Assembly: GCA_900095095.1 (NCBI GenBank)
Contig: FMBT01000406.1
Location: 1 to 64,000, forward strand
Direction of reading: 5' to 3'
Length of the DNA: 64,000 nt
Source: Fragilariopsis cylindrus CCMP1102
Lineage: Eukaryota; Bacillariophyta; Bacillariophyceae; Bacillariales; Bacillariaceae
In this document: piece by piece, positions 22,894 to 33,470 of the stretch
How the letters are laid out: each line of letters opens with the position of its first letter
How positions within the stretch are numbered: position 1 is the stretch's first letter
The notes under the pieces: model-generated
What the model saw: only the letters and a program-made list of their open reading frames with translations
What the model was told of the DNA's origin: nothing
The model's database searches: none
Made by a program: the position numbers and the translations under genes

Positions 22894-23625
22894 TTACAGA
22901 GAAAATGGAAGATCCGCTAATACCGGTTGTCCGTTCACCAGTTCTTGGACACAGAATCCAGCCACCGCTAGCATTGCTAATCGACCATTGGATAATTCTT
23001 TGGCTTGCATATTGGCAAAGTCGGCACCGGCAGGTTTTAATCCCAGAGGATCAAAACCAATATCACCAGGATAATAATTTTCTCGGAGTGTAAATAATGG
23101 ACCCATCCCTGGTTCGACCCAACCTTTGTTGGCACGAAGTGCTTCGGTGATATTAATGGCTAAGAAAAATGGAAACATCACACCAAATGTTGGTACTTCG
23201 GGAATCATATTGTTAGCAATAGTGGGATGTTCAAATCCATAGGCGATAGTGGGTGTATTTTCGGCTATTAAGTATCCCACCACTGCCATCATCGATACAC
23301 GTCCGTGCATGATTTCTGCTTCCCGCATCCGTTTGACACCATTCAAGTCCTTATCCTTACAGAATCCAATGGGATCAAAATATCCAAGTGGTGAAATAGC
23401 ACCAGGTAATCCATAACATGGTTTGGAGGCATCCGGTGTCCATCCATTTAATGTGGGACCAAGTGGTGGTGGTGCAGGTGGTTCCAGTTCGGAACCTTCA
23501 TCCGAAAGAGCGGATGCCTTGAGGATTGATGTTGATCCGACAGAACTGGTAGCAGGAGCGAAAGCAGAAACTGATGGAGCGGCAATAGCAGCGGCAGTGA
23601 CAATAAGGGATGTAGAAAATTTCAT
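22894..23625 (-). CDS. fucoxanthin chlorophyll a/c light-harvesting protein
   Basis: A 243-residue LHC-superfamily antenna protein of the thylakoid membrane, binding chlorophyll and carotenoid. MKFSTSLIVTAAAIAAPSVSAFAP is the signal peptide with the diatom SAFAP junction for import into the four-membrane plastid. Helix 1 carries REAEIMHGRVSMMAVVGYL with the Glu-x-x-His-x-Arg chlorophyll site. Helix 2 is about FGVMFPFFLAINITEAL. Helix 3 carries KELSNGRLAMLAVAGFC with the Glu-x-x-Asn-x-Arg site. SPLGYFDPIGF and DIGFDPLGL are the repeated loop motifs before helices 1 and 3. It reads as a single exon with no frame break. The subfamily (Lhcr, Lhcq, Lhcf or Lhcx) is not certain; the MREAEIMHGR form differs from the classical Lhcf/Lhcx IKHGR helix. 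Confidence 0.93.
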   Translation of the reverse strand: MKFSTSLIVTAAAIAAPSVSAFAPATSSVGSTSILKASALSDEGSELEPPAPPPLGPTLNGWTPDASKPCYGLPGAISPLGYFDPIGFCKDKDLNGVKRMREAEIMHGRVSMMAVVGYLIAENTPTIAYGFEHPTIANNMIPEVPTFGVMFPFFLAINITEALRANKGWVEPGMGPLFTLRENYYPGDIGFDPLGLKPAGADFANMQAKELSNGRLAMLAVAGFCVQELVNGQPVLADLPFSL

Positions 23626-25042
23626 TGTGTGTGTGTGTTTGTGTGTTTTGTATTTGATTTATTAGAAGGTTTGAGGGTGTTTGAGTTGCTCAGTTTTTAT
23701 TTTGTGAGAAGATACACCCGAGTGACTGTTCTTGCGTTTTAAGGTTGTTTCACATATTTTCTCATCGTTCGCTTTTGCGTGTGTTCCGAACAACGATGAC
23801 GACAGAGAACAAACCACGATAAAGAATTCAGTCACATCCAATAAAAAGTGCGAATGCAATAATAATAATATGATGTCGTGTTTCTTATTCTTATGATTAC
23901 ATCCAATAGAAAGTGCAAATGCAGTTTTTGAGAGATGCGGATGATTTTTTATGAGTCGACGTCAGTCAGGAAGTACCATCGCCTGAGCATGACTCAGGAT
24001 TGTCGCGTGAGGAGGACTCGTGACGTGTACAAGAATAGTAAAATTTCTCAAAAATTTTGGAAACGAAACTACAAAATGATTGTGTGGCTGAGGACGAAAG
24101 TGTTCTAAAAAACCGCGCGTTCGTATAAACATGTTTCAAACGTGGATTAAAAACATGTTTCAATCGCATTCTCAGCTCTGTCAGTTTTTTTCCTTCTTGC
24201 CTCTTATCGCGCGCTATCGTGTGAAAATTTAGCGCGTTATTAACACGCTATCACTCAAAAAACTAAATAATGCCCAAAAAATAACTAGCGAATACCAGTG
24301 AAACTATTCATCATTCAACTGTGTGCAACTCAATCAATAAACAATTTCTTTCAAAAGTTGAAGGTTCCGTCTAAACTATTATTCTACACAGATTTCATAT
24401 ATCAACATCCATAAGGTTATATATTTCCTGCTGAAATAGGCAACCTGATAGACTAAAATAGCATGTGTGAAATGCACGTTAAAAAAATCAAACGATAGCG
24501 CGCGAGTAAATTAGCGTTGACTGGAGGAAGTAGTACCGTAATAATAAGAAGATAATATTATTATCAGATCAAAAACGGTTTTTTAGAAGATCGATAAGTA
24601 TTTTAGATTTCTCGGACTAAAGTTACTATGTGAGTTCCTCAACACTTCTATCTTCGTTATATGCGTAGTCGTAATAGCGATATATATTTTTATTTACTGC
24701 CAAAACTTCGCTAGCTATGTTGAACTTTTAATCGTATGCTATGGTGTATTATCATATATGTAGTTAAATGTCTAAACGTATTTAGTCGGAGAATCAAGAA
24801 AAAAGTCAAAAAAAGTCCCCGAGCATGTAATATATATGATTGAAAAAAGTGCCTGAGCATCATATGACTGGATCGAAATGTGTTTGCCAGACAGTCCAGT
24901 AATTTTATGCGTAAAACACACAGCAGAGAGAGAGAGTCGTATTGAATAAAACTAAATTCGTTTTCCTCAATGCTGATCTCACAATTTACAATCTGATCAA
25001 CTACAAAATCTAAACCTAAAACATCAATCATCATCATCAATC
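23626..25042. other. divergent intergenic region
   Basis: Lies between the divergent LHC gene and the Ala/Thr-rich gene. A GT-rich stretch sits directly upstream of the LHC start. No gene is supported. Confidence 0.5.
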
Positions 25043-25915
25043 ATGAATTTTTCTCTTGCTCTTATCAGTTTGTTACTTACTCCCCTCGCCATTACTGCTA
25101 GGGTAGGGGTCCCACAAGAACTTGATGGCCGTCATCTTGATCAAGAGGGCCATCATTATGCTGCTGTAGATTCACCACTAATCAACTGGAAAACGTACAC
25201 CCCAAGTTGCGAAGCCACTACCGGTATTCCACTACCAGATACAGCGACCGCAACATCAGCACCCGCGTGCGCATTGGCAGAGAAGTGGGCGACCGCAGTA
25301 TCAAGCAATGATGCATACGCATCAGGAGGCGTTATAGCTACATCGACAGCATCATCAGGCTTTTCCAATAAAGCAGCTGCAGAATCATTGGTCGGAACAT
25401 CGACCGCAACAGCAACATCGGCTCAGACTGCAACAGCGTTCGCAGGTGCAGCAATAACATCGACCTCAACATCGACCGGAGCAGCTGGAGCATTCTCAAC
25501 AGCAACCAGAGCAGTCACCTCAAAAGCAACCGCAACATCGTCTGGAACATCGGAATCAATTGCCGAAGCGACTGATAATGCTACTGCAGAAGCGACTGCA
25601 ACAGTGACCATCGATGCAGCTGCAAGAGCAATAGCACATGCAGCCACAAAAACTTCATTAACTGCTGTCGCAACGGCGACCGCAACGGGGACGGCATATG
25701 CGAGAGCAAAGGCGACCGCAACAGTGACTCAATCAGACAAAATTGTGTGTGCAACAGTGACTGTAACAGCAACCGCATCAGGAACTGGAGTGAGCGATAC
25801 AAAGACCAAAACCGATTGCATGGACCCAATCATCGAAGGTGAAGAAGTAGAAACATTGACCGTCACAGAAAGTGTAACAGTAGGATACGATGTTGGTCTA
25901 CGGTTCAATCAATAA
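25043..25915 (+). CDS. secreted Ala/Thr/Ser-rich protein
   Basis: A 290-residue protein of unknown function. The signal peptide is MNFSLALISLLLTPLAITA. Shortly after comes GRHLDQEG, which contains an Arg-x-Leu that could be a processing site like those of some diatom wall proteins. Residues about 70-235 are mostly Ala, Thr and Ser with recurring TATAT and ATATSA strings and few charges. Four Cys flank this core in two pairs (SCEATTG and PACALAEK before; VCATVTV and DCMDP after), so disulfides could bracket it. The Thr/Ser content suggests O-glycosylation, making a mucin-like cell-surface or frustule-associated protein plausible; this is inference. No family is recognised. The ATG follows a run of ATCATC in the leader. 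Confidence 0.75.
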   Translation: MNFSLALISLLLTPLAITARVGVPQELDGRHLDQEGHHYAAVDSPLINWKTYTPSCEATTGIPLPDTATATSAPACALAEKWATAVSSNDAYASGGVIATSTASSGFSNKAAAESLVGTSTATATSAQTATAFAGAAITSTSTSTGAAGAFSTATRAVTSKATATSSGTSESIAEATDNATAEATATVTIDAAARAIAHAATKTSLTAVATATATGTAYARAKATATVTQSDKIVCATVTVTATASGTGVSDTKTKTDCMDPIIEGEEVETLTVTESVTVGYDVGLRFNQ

Positions 25916-26637
25916 TAATCCTTGTCGTTTGTTTTGATAAACCGAACAAGATTGAAAAGTAAATAAATAAACAACTATAATGTACTAGTATGTCACTTAA
26001 ATTATTATATGACCTAATAATGTAGTACACTTTTAGCTAGCTACTATCAATTAGAAATTTAGGAAGTGTTGTATATATACAGTACTTGGATAAACATTTT
26101 GGTTTCTTTCCTTCTTATCATTTGAAATTAAGTCAATATCACCCATCCTCTCATATCTCTCATCACAAAGAGGATGGTGACAATGTTGTTGACACTACTA
26201 CACCAGCAATCGACGAGCAGGTAGAAAAACGCGTTCAACTTCGCTCTCGCGAACGATGATGGATTTTACGTCGATTAAGTTGAAGTGTTCTTGAGGGCGC
26301 CTCATACAAACGAGCTTTTGGGGGGTACCCCAAACGAGTTTTGGGTCGACTAAAACCCCAAATTTTCGAATTTAAGAGAAAGGTAATAAACACGCAGATA
26401 ACACCTAATTTCAAAACTATTCTGTAAAAAAGCGCGAAAATAATTTGGGTTCGCGCCGACCCCTCGCGCCGACCCCAAAACTCGTTTGGGGTACCCTAAA
26501 GCTCGTTTGGTATGAGGCGCCGCCCTCTATAGTATACGCAATACACCGTAGTTGTTATAATAGAGGCAGTAATAGGCAGGGTTTATTTTCAATTTTTAGA
26601 ATATTTAAATTACTAGCAGAAGAGGGGTATGTTGTAC
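25916..26637. other. intergenic carrying an inverted-repeat element
   Basis: Apart from the element at 26293-26527, no gene is seen. Confidence 0.5.
26293..26527. mobile_element. MITE-like element with about 58-bp terminal inverted repeats
   Basis: The left arm 26293-26350 starts GAGGGCGCCTCATACAAACG and the right arm 26467-26527 is its near-perfect inverse complement, with a few mismatches and short indels. Each arm contains a smaller palindrome centred on GGGTACCC and flanked by AAACGAG. The interior, about 116 bp, is AT-rich with no ORF. No target-site duplication is obvious. The structure fits a non-autonomous foldback or MITE-type element; no partner transposase lies in the window. Confidence 0.65.
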
Positions 26638-29247
26638 TCACCGATGCGGTCGTTTTTTCTTCATTTTACGAGGCAGTGATTTTTCTTTGTTGTTAGTCTT
26701 GCCACCAGGCCTCAATTTGTTCAGTTTCTTACTACTATTATTATTATCCTCGGCTGATACAGTTCGTGATCCTGCTTGTGATGATTTTGTTGTTGTTGCT
26801 ATTGTCGCCGCCGACGACGACAAACCCAATGATTCCAATAAATTCAATTGTGCTTTACCTTCCTCTTGTTGATTCCATTTACGTTTTCGTTCTTTCTTGG
26901 CAGGAGATAACTTCGTCGCTTTCTTATTCCTTTTTCTTTGTACCACCGAAAATGATGATAAGGAAGTAGTATTTTCGGACGGTTTGTTGTCATGAGTAGA
27001 GGATGTCACGACATTACTAGGATTAGTACTAGTCGTAGATTTCGTATTCGTTGTCACAAGATTCGATCGACGTGGTTTATTAATTCTACTAGTCTCTTGT
27101 TGTTGCTGTTGTTGCTGTTGCTCTTCCTTTTGCATACTACCCGGATCTTGACAAAATGAATTCTTTAATTCATCCAAAATTGCATTTCCTAATGGAAGAA
27201 TATCATCATTAGCATCACCATTATTCTTATTACTTTTGTTATTATCATCAGTACTACAAGTAGCGCTACTGCTACTAACTTTTTGTTTTTGGTCTGTTTT
27301 TTGTAAATTCCATAGTCTTTTCGCTGCTTCATTTTGATAGAATAATATACTAGTATCAAATGATGCCACACGGAATGAATCTTTCCGTCGATGTTGTGTC
27401 CCTTCTGCGTACCAATGTTGACCCTGTTTTAGTAAAAGATGTTGTGTTAAATACTTATTAGAAAGTAATGCTTGATAACAAATCGATTCATGCCAAGCTG
27501 GAACGAATACAACAAACATAATTGGACGCTGTTGCTGTTGATGTTGATGTTGCTGCGACGATAAAAGAATATCTGTAATTTTGTTATTGAGTTGTAAAAT
27601 AAGACCTTCACAAAATGGTGGATTAGCTTGATAGCATATTCCCTCCTCCTTCTCATCTTTCGTTGCTGCTGCTGCTACTGCTACTGCTGTTACTGCAACC
27701 GATGGTGGTGTTACTTCTACTTCTACTTCGAATTCAAAAAAGGAACCATGACTACCAAAATAAAAATCAATATCATAAAATGCGGATGAAAATGTCTCAT
27801 ATCGACAATTGAATGGTGATGCAAAACATTCTTTTTTACAATTAAATTGTTTTAATAAGATATCCATAATCGATCCAGGCACGCCTGCCTGTAATCCAGC
27901 ACCCTGTATCATATCATATCGACATAATAAACAAAATAATGATTCTTCAAATGAAAGACCAACTTGATATTGTTGTTGTGATCGTTGCTGATGTTGTTGT
28001 TGTTGTTGTCGTCGTTGTTGTGTTCGATCATACAAACGTTGCAATTTTTCTAAATAGGCACTATGCAATTTCAACGTGACACCGGAATACGTCACACGCA
28101 CCAACGTGGACGACGAGTCGCTACCACCACCACTACCACCTTCGTCAGATGATGATGATAATGATATTTTTGGTAGTCTATTATTATTCTTTTTGTTCTT
28201 TGTTGTTGTTGATGATGATGATGAGGAAGATTCTTGTCGTACCACTTGATGTAATTGTAGTTCAAATGAATCATTTGCTTCACATGCAAGTCTATATAAA
28301 CCTTTATGAATTTGTTTTGATTTTTTATTAAATTTGGGTGGTAAGTTCAGGTTGTTATTATTACCTTTGTTGTTGTTATTGCTACCACCATTATTGTGAT
28401 AATGATACTGTTCCCATAATTTTTCAACATTTGGTTTTAATATACTATCCACAAATATTGTTGGTGATTGTTTATTTAATAATATAGGATCATAGACAGG
28501 TGTCATACCCATCTTGTTGTTTTCTTCCTGTTAATTCACGCAGTATGTCAACGGTGGATGTTGTCGTCATCCTATTAATCGTCGAAAATGCTGCCGGAAA
28601 TGTCGTCATGTTTTCCTTGTTGTTGTTTAAGGATATTCCATTCCACCAGTTTGGAATCCATATGCCATTTATCTAACATCGATGGTATTGGTAATTTATT
28701 TTTATTTTTACTAAAACTTCCACCACCACCACCACGCCTATAAAGATGATGGTAAAAGTTTTTGTTCTATATCTTGAAGTAATATTGTCACCTCATTCCG
28801 AAATTTTTCATAAACACGTCGTCTGATTAGTTCAATTTGTGGATTGGTTGGTAATATTAATCCGTAGTTTTCGTATTCGTATCTGTCGCCACTACCATTA
28901 TCACTACTGCCACTGCCATCACTACTCATTACTAAAGGATTCCAAATGGATTGACTTCCAGCCATAAATTGATTATTAGGATAATCTACTAATTCAGGTA
29001 TCAATAATTGCTGCTGCTGCTGCTGTTGTTGTCGAAGTAACAACTGACGATCACCATCGTCGTCAGTAGTAGTAGTAGCAGTAGTATTGCCATTGGCATT
29101 ATTGAGTTTCGTTGCTTGTTTGCACTACCGTCGTCGTCGCTGTCGTTGCAGTCGTCGTATCATATTGATCATTTGATCATATCCCCGTTGTTGTCCCATT
29201 TCTTGCATCAATGATGCAATAGCATCATCCGAATTACGAGCAGTCAT
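26638..29247 (-). CDS. PCIF1: PCIF1-like mRNA cap N6-methyltransferase (m6Am writer), N-terminal part frame-broken
   Basis: PCIF1 (CAPAM) methylates N6 of 2'-O-methyladenosine next to the mRNA cap. The intact 624-residue ORF (26638-28512) carries the core: LFCLLCRYDMIQGAGLQAGV, then FNCKKECFASPFNCRYETF, then DIDFYFGSHGSFFEF, then QANPPFCEGLI with the catalytic Asn-Pro-Pro-Phe at about residues 297-300, then FVVFVPAWHE and a late FDTSILFYQNEAAKRLW. These match the order in animal PCIF1 as I recall it. Poly-Gln, poly-Ser and Asn tracts interrupt it. The tail after residue 420 is Ser/Lys-rich, ending RKMKKKRPHR, probably nuclear. Upstream frames at 28738-29043 and from ATG 29247 (MTARNSDDAIASLMQEMGQQ) belong to the N-terminus; frame changes lie near 29110, 28740, 28590 and 28513. 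No WW domain was identified. Confidence 0.85.
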
Positions 29248-31012
29248 GATTTTTGATTTTTTTTGATTAGATTGAAATGAATTGAATATTGATTTGAATT
29301 GAATTGAATTGAATTAAATTAGATTTAGCTAAGCGATCCCAAGAAAAAAGCCACGTCAGATTATCTGTTGTTTGACGGGAATCTTTTCCAGTACGTCCGT
29401 CGATTTTATTTGCTATCTGCTATCCTTCTATCTCGTTTGGTTGTGTCGTTTCTACAAATACACATGAAAATTCGACAGAAAATAAAATGCTGATGTTGCG
29501 TTTTGTTTTTTCGTTGCTTGAGAGTTTGCTGAATGGCTGGTTTTGCAACTCAACAGACCACGAAGATCTTGTTACGAGGTATACTACGTACTACTATGAA
29601 CACTTATACTATCCTACATACCTAGGAGACATACATACATTCCCACAATGAATTGGGGGGACTAAAGGGTCAGTAATTATTGTTTAAATAAAATAGGGTG
29701 TACGGTAGAGTAATACACACGCAACAACTCAGCTATTCATAATCCCCAGACAGGGTTAGACTCGCCCAAATACAGTAGAGCAATAGAAGATCATCTACTG
29801 TATCTTTAAATTAATTTAAATCCAGTATACTGTAATGTAAAAGCACACTATTTGAACATGATACGCACTCCTTACCAACCAAAGCAATACTAGATACATA
29901 TGATTGATCTGATCAATAAACCAGTAAGTGCTACTATGGTGGAGATCAGTCATAGATCATAGCATGAAGAAGGTCAAAGAGATGGCACAGACAAGTAGCA
30001 TACCAATTTGGAGGCATTATAGGGCTGATAAACTGGCAAAGATGAAAGTAACTAGGCATGTATCTACAAGGAAACATGGCCTCCCAAAGAAGATGTCAAA
30101 CAATCCGTTAACTACTATATTCTCTAGGACCAAAACAAACAGGACAACCAGTAAGGTGCCGACCACAATACAGAAGAAACCTAAGGTGAACAACATACTC
30201 ACTAAGATGTTTAAAACATTGGGGGAAAAGAGATCAACAAGTAGAGTACAACCGGTATTAGAAGTGTTGGATCAGTGCATTGATGATAGATTTGGCGATG
30301 TTCCTACTTGATAGTGTACTATTAATATAGATTAATAATAGGCAAGAAAGCTAGAAGTCGAAGTATCAATAATTTATAGAGTGTGATGAGTCGAGTCATC
30401 GACGTGTACTTATTTTGTTCATGGTATTAACACAGCGATTATTTATTTATTGTATTCGCAAAACGAAAGAAGAATTGTTCCATCGACATATATAATTGTC
30501 GTTATAAATGAAATACGGGATTGCCCCCTAATTGATAGTACTTGAATCCTATTATAGTACTGTAAAGTGAACATTTCCATTCATAAGTATTATGCATGAG
30601 TAAGTCGTGGTAAATATTTTCATTTCTTTAGCGTTTAGTTCGCAAGACTATCCGCTAACAGTTTTCAATTCGGATTTTAAAAATAGCGTCTTCAAGTAAA
30701 GAACATCAAACTTGAAGTATGAAGGACCATCGGGCTTCACATCGGGCTTTACATTTATAACCGGTACGTATGTTCTTCTTGTTTTCACAAAATCTTGCTC
30801 ATATTCAGTTTCATTTGCATTCTCGTATATTGCAATACACTGTCTCACAACTAACACAAGCAACAACAGTCAAAAGGAACAATAAATCTTTTTCTAAAAT
30901 ATACAAACTACACAATCAAGATACTTTACTTCTCGTCAATCATCGAATAAATATACATTTCACGCAATAAAAGTAGTTCAACTCTCTATCATCATCAACT
31001 ACAGCAGAAACC
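29248..31012. other. intergenic between divergent PCIF1-like and HSF genes
   Basis: About 1.8 kb with one weak ORF at 29964-30311 and otherwise no gene or strong repeat; a GAATT repeat occurs near 29280-29315. Confidence 0.45.
29964..30311 (+). CDS. small basic hypothetical protein, doubtful
   Basis: A 115-residue ORF from ATG (MKKVKEMAQTSS) rich in Lys, Arg and Thr, ending VLDQCIDDRFGDVPT. Its composition is less repetitive than shadow ORFs here, and the plus strand is otherwise empty. No domain is recognised. It could be a real small gene, a fragment of a retroelement, or chance. Confidence 0.25.
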   Translation: MKKVKEMAQTSSIPIWRHYRADKLAKMKVTRHVSTRKHGLPKKMSNNPLTTIFSRTKTNRTTSKVPTTIQKKPKVNNILTKMFKTLGEKRSTSRVQPVLEVLDQCIDDRFGDVPT

Positions 31013-32471
31013 ATGACGACAACTTCTACTAGTACTTTGAATATACAGATCCCTCTATATCATCCCCAAGTTGCTGTTAGTAAAACAAAAACATTTCCAT
31101 GGAAACTTCATAAGATGTTAGAATTAGCAGATCAAGAAGGATTTGATAATATTGTGTCATGGTTACCAGATGGACGAAGTTTTAAAGTACACGATCCAAG
31201 TGAATTTGTTGAACAGATTATGCCAAATTTCTTCCTACAATCTAAGTATAAAAGTTTTCAACGACAACGTAAGTTTCAGTTATTGTATACTTGTATTGTA
31301 TTTGCATTTTGACGTGACAAGAAGCCTTCTTCTCCCTCTTCCTTGGTGTGATCATAAATGAGAAAAGACGCTCACATTATGTTATACATTCTATTTTTCT
31401 TCTTCTTCTTCTCTACTTTATTAATGGTATAGTGAACCTATGGGGTTACGCACGATTAGCAATCGGTCCTGGTAAGGGTGGATATTATCATCCACGTTTT
31501 TTCTTTCGTGAAAATGTTAATGAGATTTGTAAAATGCAACGTCGTAGAATCATCAAAGGAGGTGCTTCAACAGCATCGTCACCGAAAAGTACTGCATTCT
31601 CCACCAAGGAAACAGTTTCTGCTGCTACGAATACTAGTGGCTCTCAACAACAACAAGTTATTACTGCAGCAAAGAAGCAGAAGAAGTTCAAGAGACAACC
31701 ATCGTTGTCGGCAGTATCTGTTGTCAGTCAAGGAAGTAGTGACTGTGAACTGTCACCTATAAAACCTCCCAAGACTTTAACGACGACAACGATGATGATG
31801 ATGCCAACATCATTACCTGACAGTAGCAAAAGCAACTGTACTGCTGCAACTACAAGTATTGCTGCTGCCATTTCTCTCGACAATAATAGATCATTACAAT
31901 CTATGTTGATCTGGATTTAGACTTTGATGGCTTAGATTTCCATTACCAAGCCAAGTACAAGTACAAACAACAACAACAACAACAACAACAAGAATCTGCT
32001 ACTACTACTACTACATATACCAATCCTCCTCAGGGAGGCGATTGTATAGATTTTGAAGGAAGGAGTTACTTCTTTTTAGATGAAAAAGAAATCGCCACAG
32101 CATATAATACAGCATGTGATGTTGAACTATTACGTAATCCACCCACAGCACCAGTAAACGACGGGATCTAGGCAAAATCATGAACAAGAAGAATTATATC
32201 GCCCTCACCAATTACAACCTAAAATAAATATGTTGCTGCTGCTACTGCTGCTGCTGTGCCAATTGGTATGGTACCATCTTTACCGAATCTAACAACAGCT
32301 AATATGTTATCAGAAATTTCACGTCGTCGTGTTTCTGTTGAAATAGATAAATTTGCTGCTGCATCACGAAGAGTATACGATCATGATGCTTGTGCTTCTG
32401 CTTCCACTAGTACTAGTGCTAGTGTGAGTACTACTGAACAACAAGATGATGATGATGAATGGTGGCAATGA
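31013..32471 (+). CDS. HSF: heat-shock-factor-type transcription factor, one intron, C-terminal half frame-broken
   Basis: Nuclear transcription factor with an HSF-type winged-helix DNA-binding domain at the N-terminus: FPWKLHKMLELADQEGFDNI, VSWLPDGRSFKVHDPSEF, IMPNFFLQSKYKSFQRQLN, then LWGYARLAIG, KGGYYHPRFF. Exon 1 is 31013-31268 and the intron is 31269-31432 (164 bp, GTAAGT to ATAG, phase 1). The splice restores Leu in SFQRQLNLWGY, the recognition helix. Exon 2 continues with MQRRRIIKGG and Ser/Thr/Lys-rich sequence. At about 31905 the frame shifts from QSMLIWI-stop to LDLDFDGLDFHYQ, with a Gln tract, then again near 32165 and 32225. The last frame reads SLPNLTTANMLSEISRRRVS and ends EEWWQ-like DDEWWQ at 32471. 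No clear coiled-coil trimerisation region is visible, which is common in diatom HSFs. Confidence 0.88.
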
Positions 32472-33470
32472 CGATAGCACAACCGAAAAACCAATATAAG
32501 AACACACGATACTAATATTATGAAGTAAACATACTGTACTACTGGAATGACTTTCTATTCACTAGGTACTATTGTAGCTATAGACTTGTATGTTCATCCT
32601 ATTCGTGAACTACAGTATTCCTATTTGCCTATCATACAGAGATCAATGTATCGGCTCATGACTTTACTTCAACGTTTTGTTTCATATGTAAGGTTCTACA
32701 ACTTCTATAATGCTTCTCATTCAATCGTGACCCAACAAGGTCGGATAGGATGCCAGCCAAAAACACACACACACACACACTACCTAACTTTTAATGTGAG
32801 CGTTTATACAGTACCTCTTTACTTATCATAATTTGTTTTCATGCATTGTTCATTCCATCACGAAGCGAATTACATAGCTTCTCAAGTAACTTCAATACTT
32901 TTCAGAAATTAGCTAGATTAATAAATATAATATATAAATAAAATTAAAACAACTTCAATCATGCTTACCCCTGCCCCCACCATCTACTACCGGTACTGTG
33001 TTCCTCCGCTCATTTCTGTGTTCAAGTCAATCAAGAAGGCAGCGAATGAATTTCGAAGAAAAAGCTACTACTATCGATTCTGGGGATGACAAGAAGAAGG
33101 GGCAGAAACTATAAATTCACAGTCCTCGTCGCGTCATACCCTGATGAGTGAGTTAGTCGAGCTAGTCGTACGCCTATTCTACTTCAAAAAGAAGTACTTA
33201 ATCCGTGCAACGCTTGATTCGCACGCGCTATCTACCACAAAATGTGATACTGGATGTTTCGAAAGAAATAAAAATAAGCGAAGATTATTGATTTGATTGA
33301 TTGATGTTCTTCGGCACAACTCCCATTGAATGGAAGAGCAAGAGCAAGAAGAGTTGCGACGAAACGACAAACGAAGCAAGATTTGTTAGCACAGACTTAA
33401 AGAAGAACGATACGATACCTCTCCTATAGCTTAACATAGTCTTAACAGTACTTACTACCAGCATCGCATC
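32472..33470. other. intergenic
   Basis: No gene seen. An AC microsatellite lies at about 32763-32780. Confidence 0.5.
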
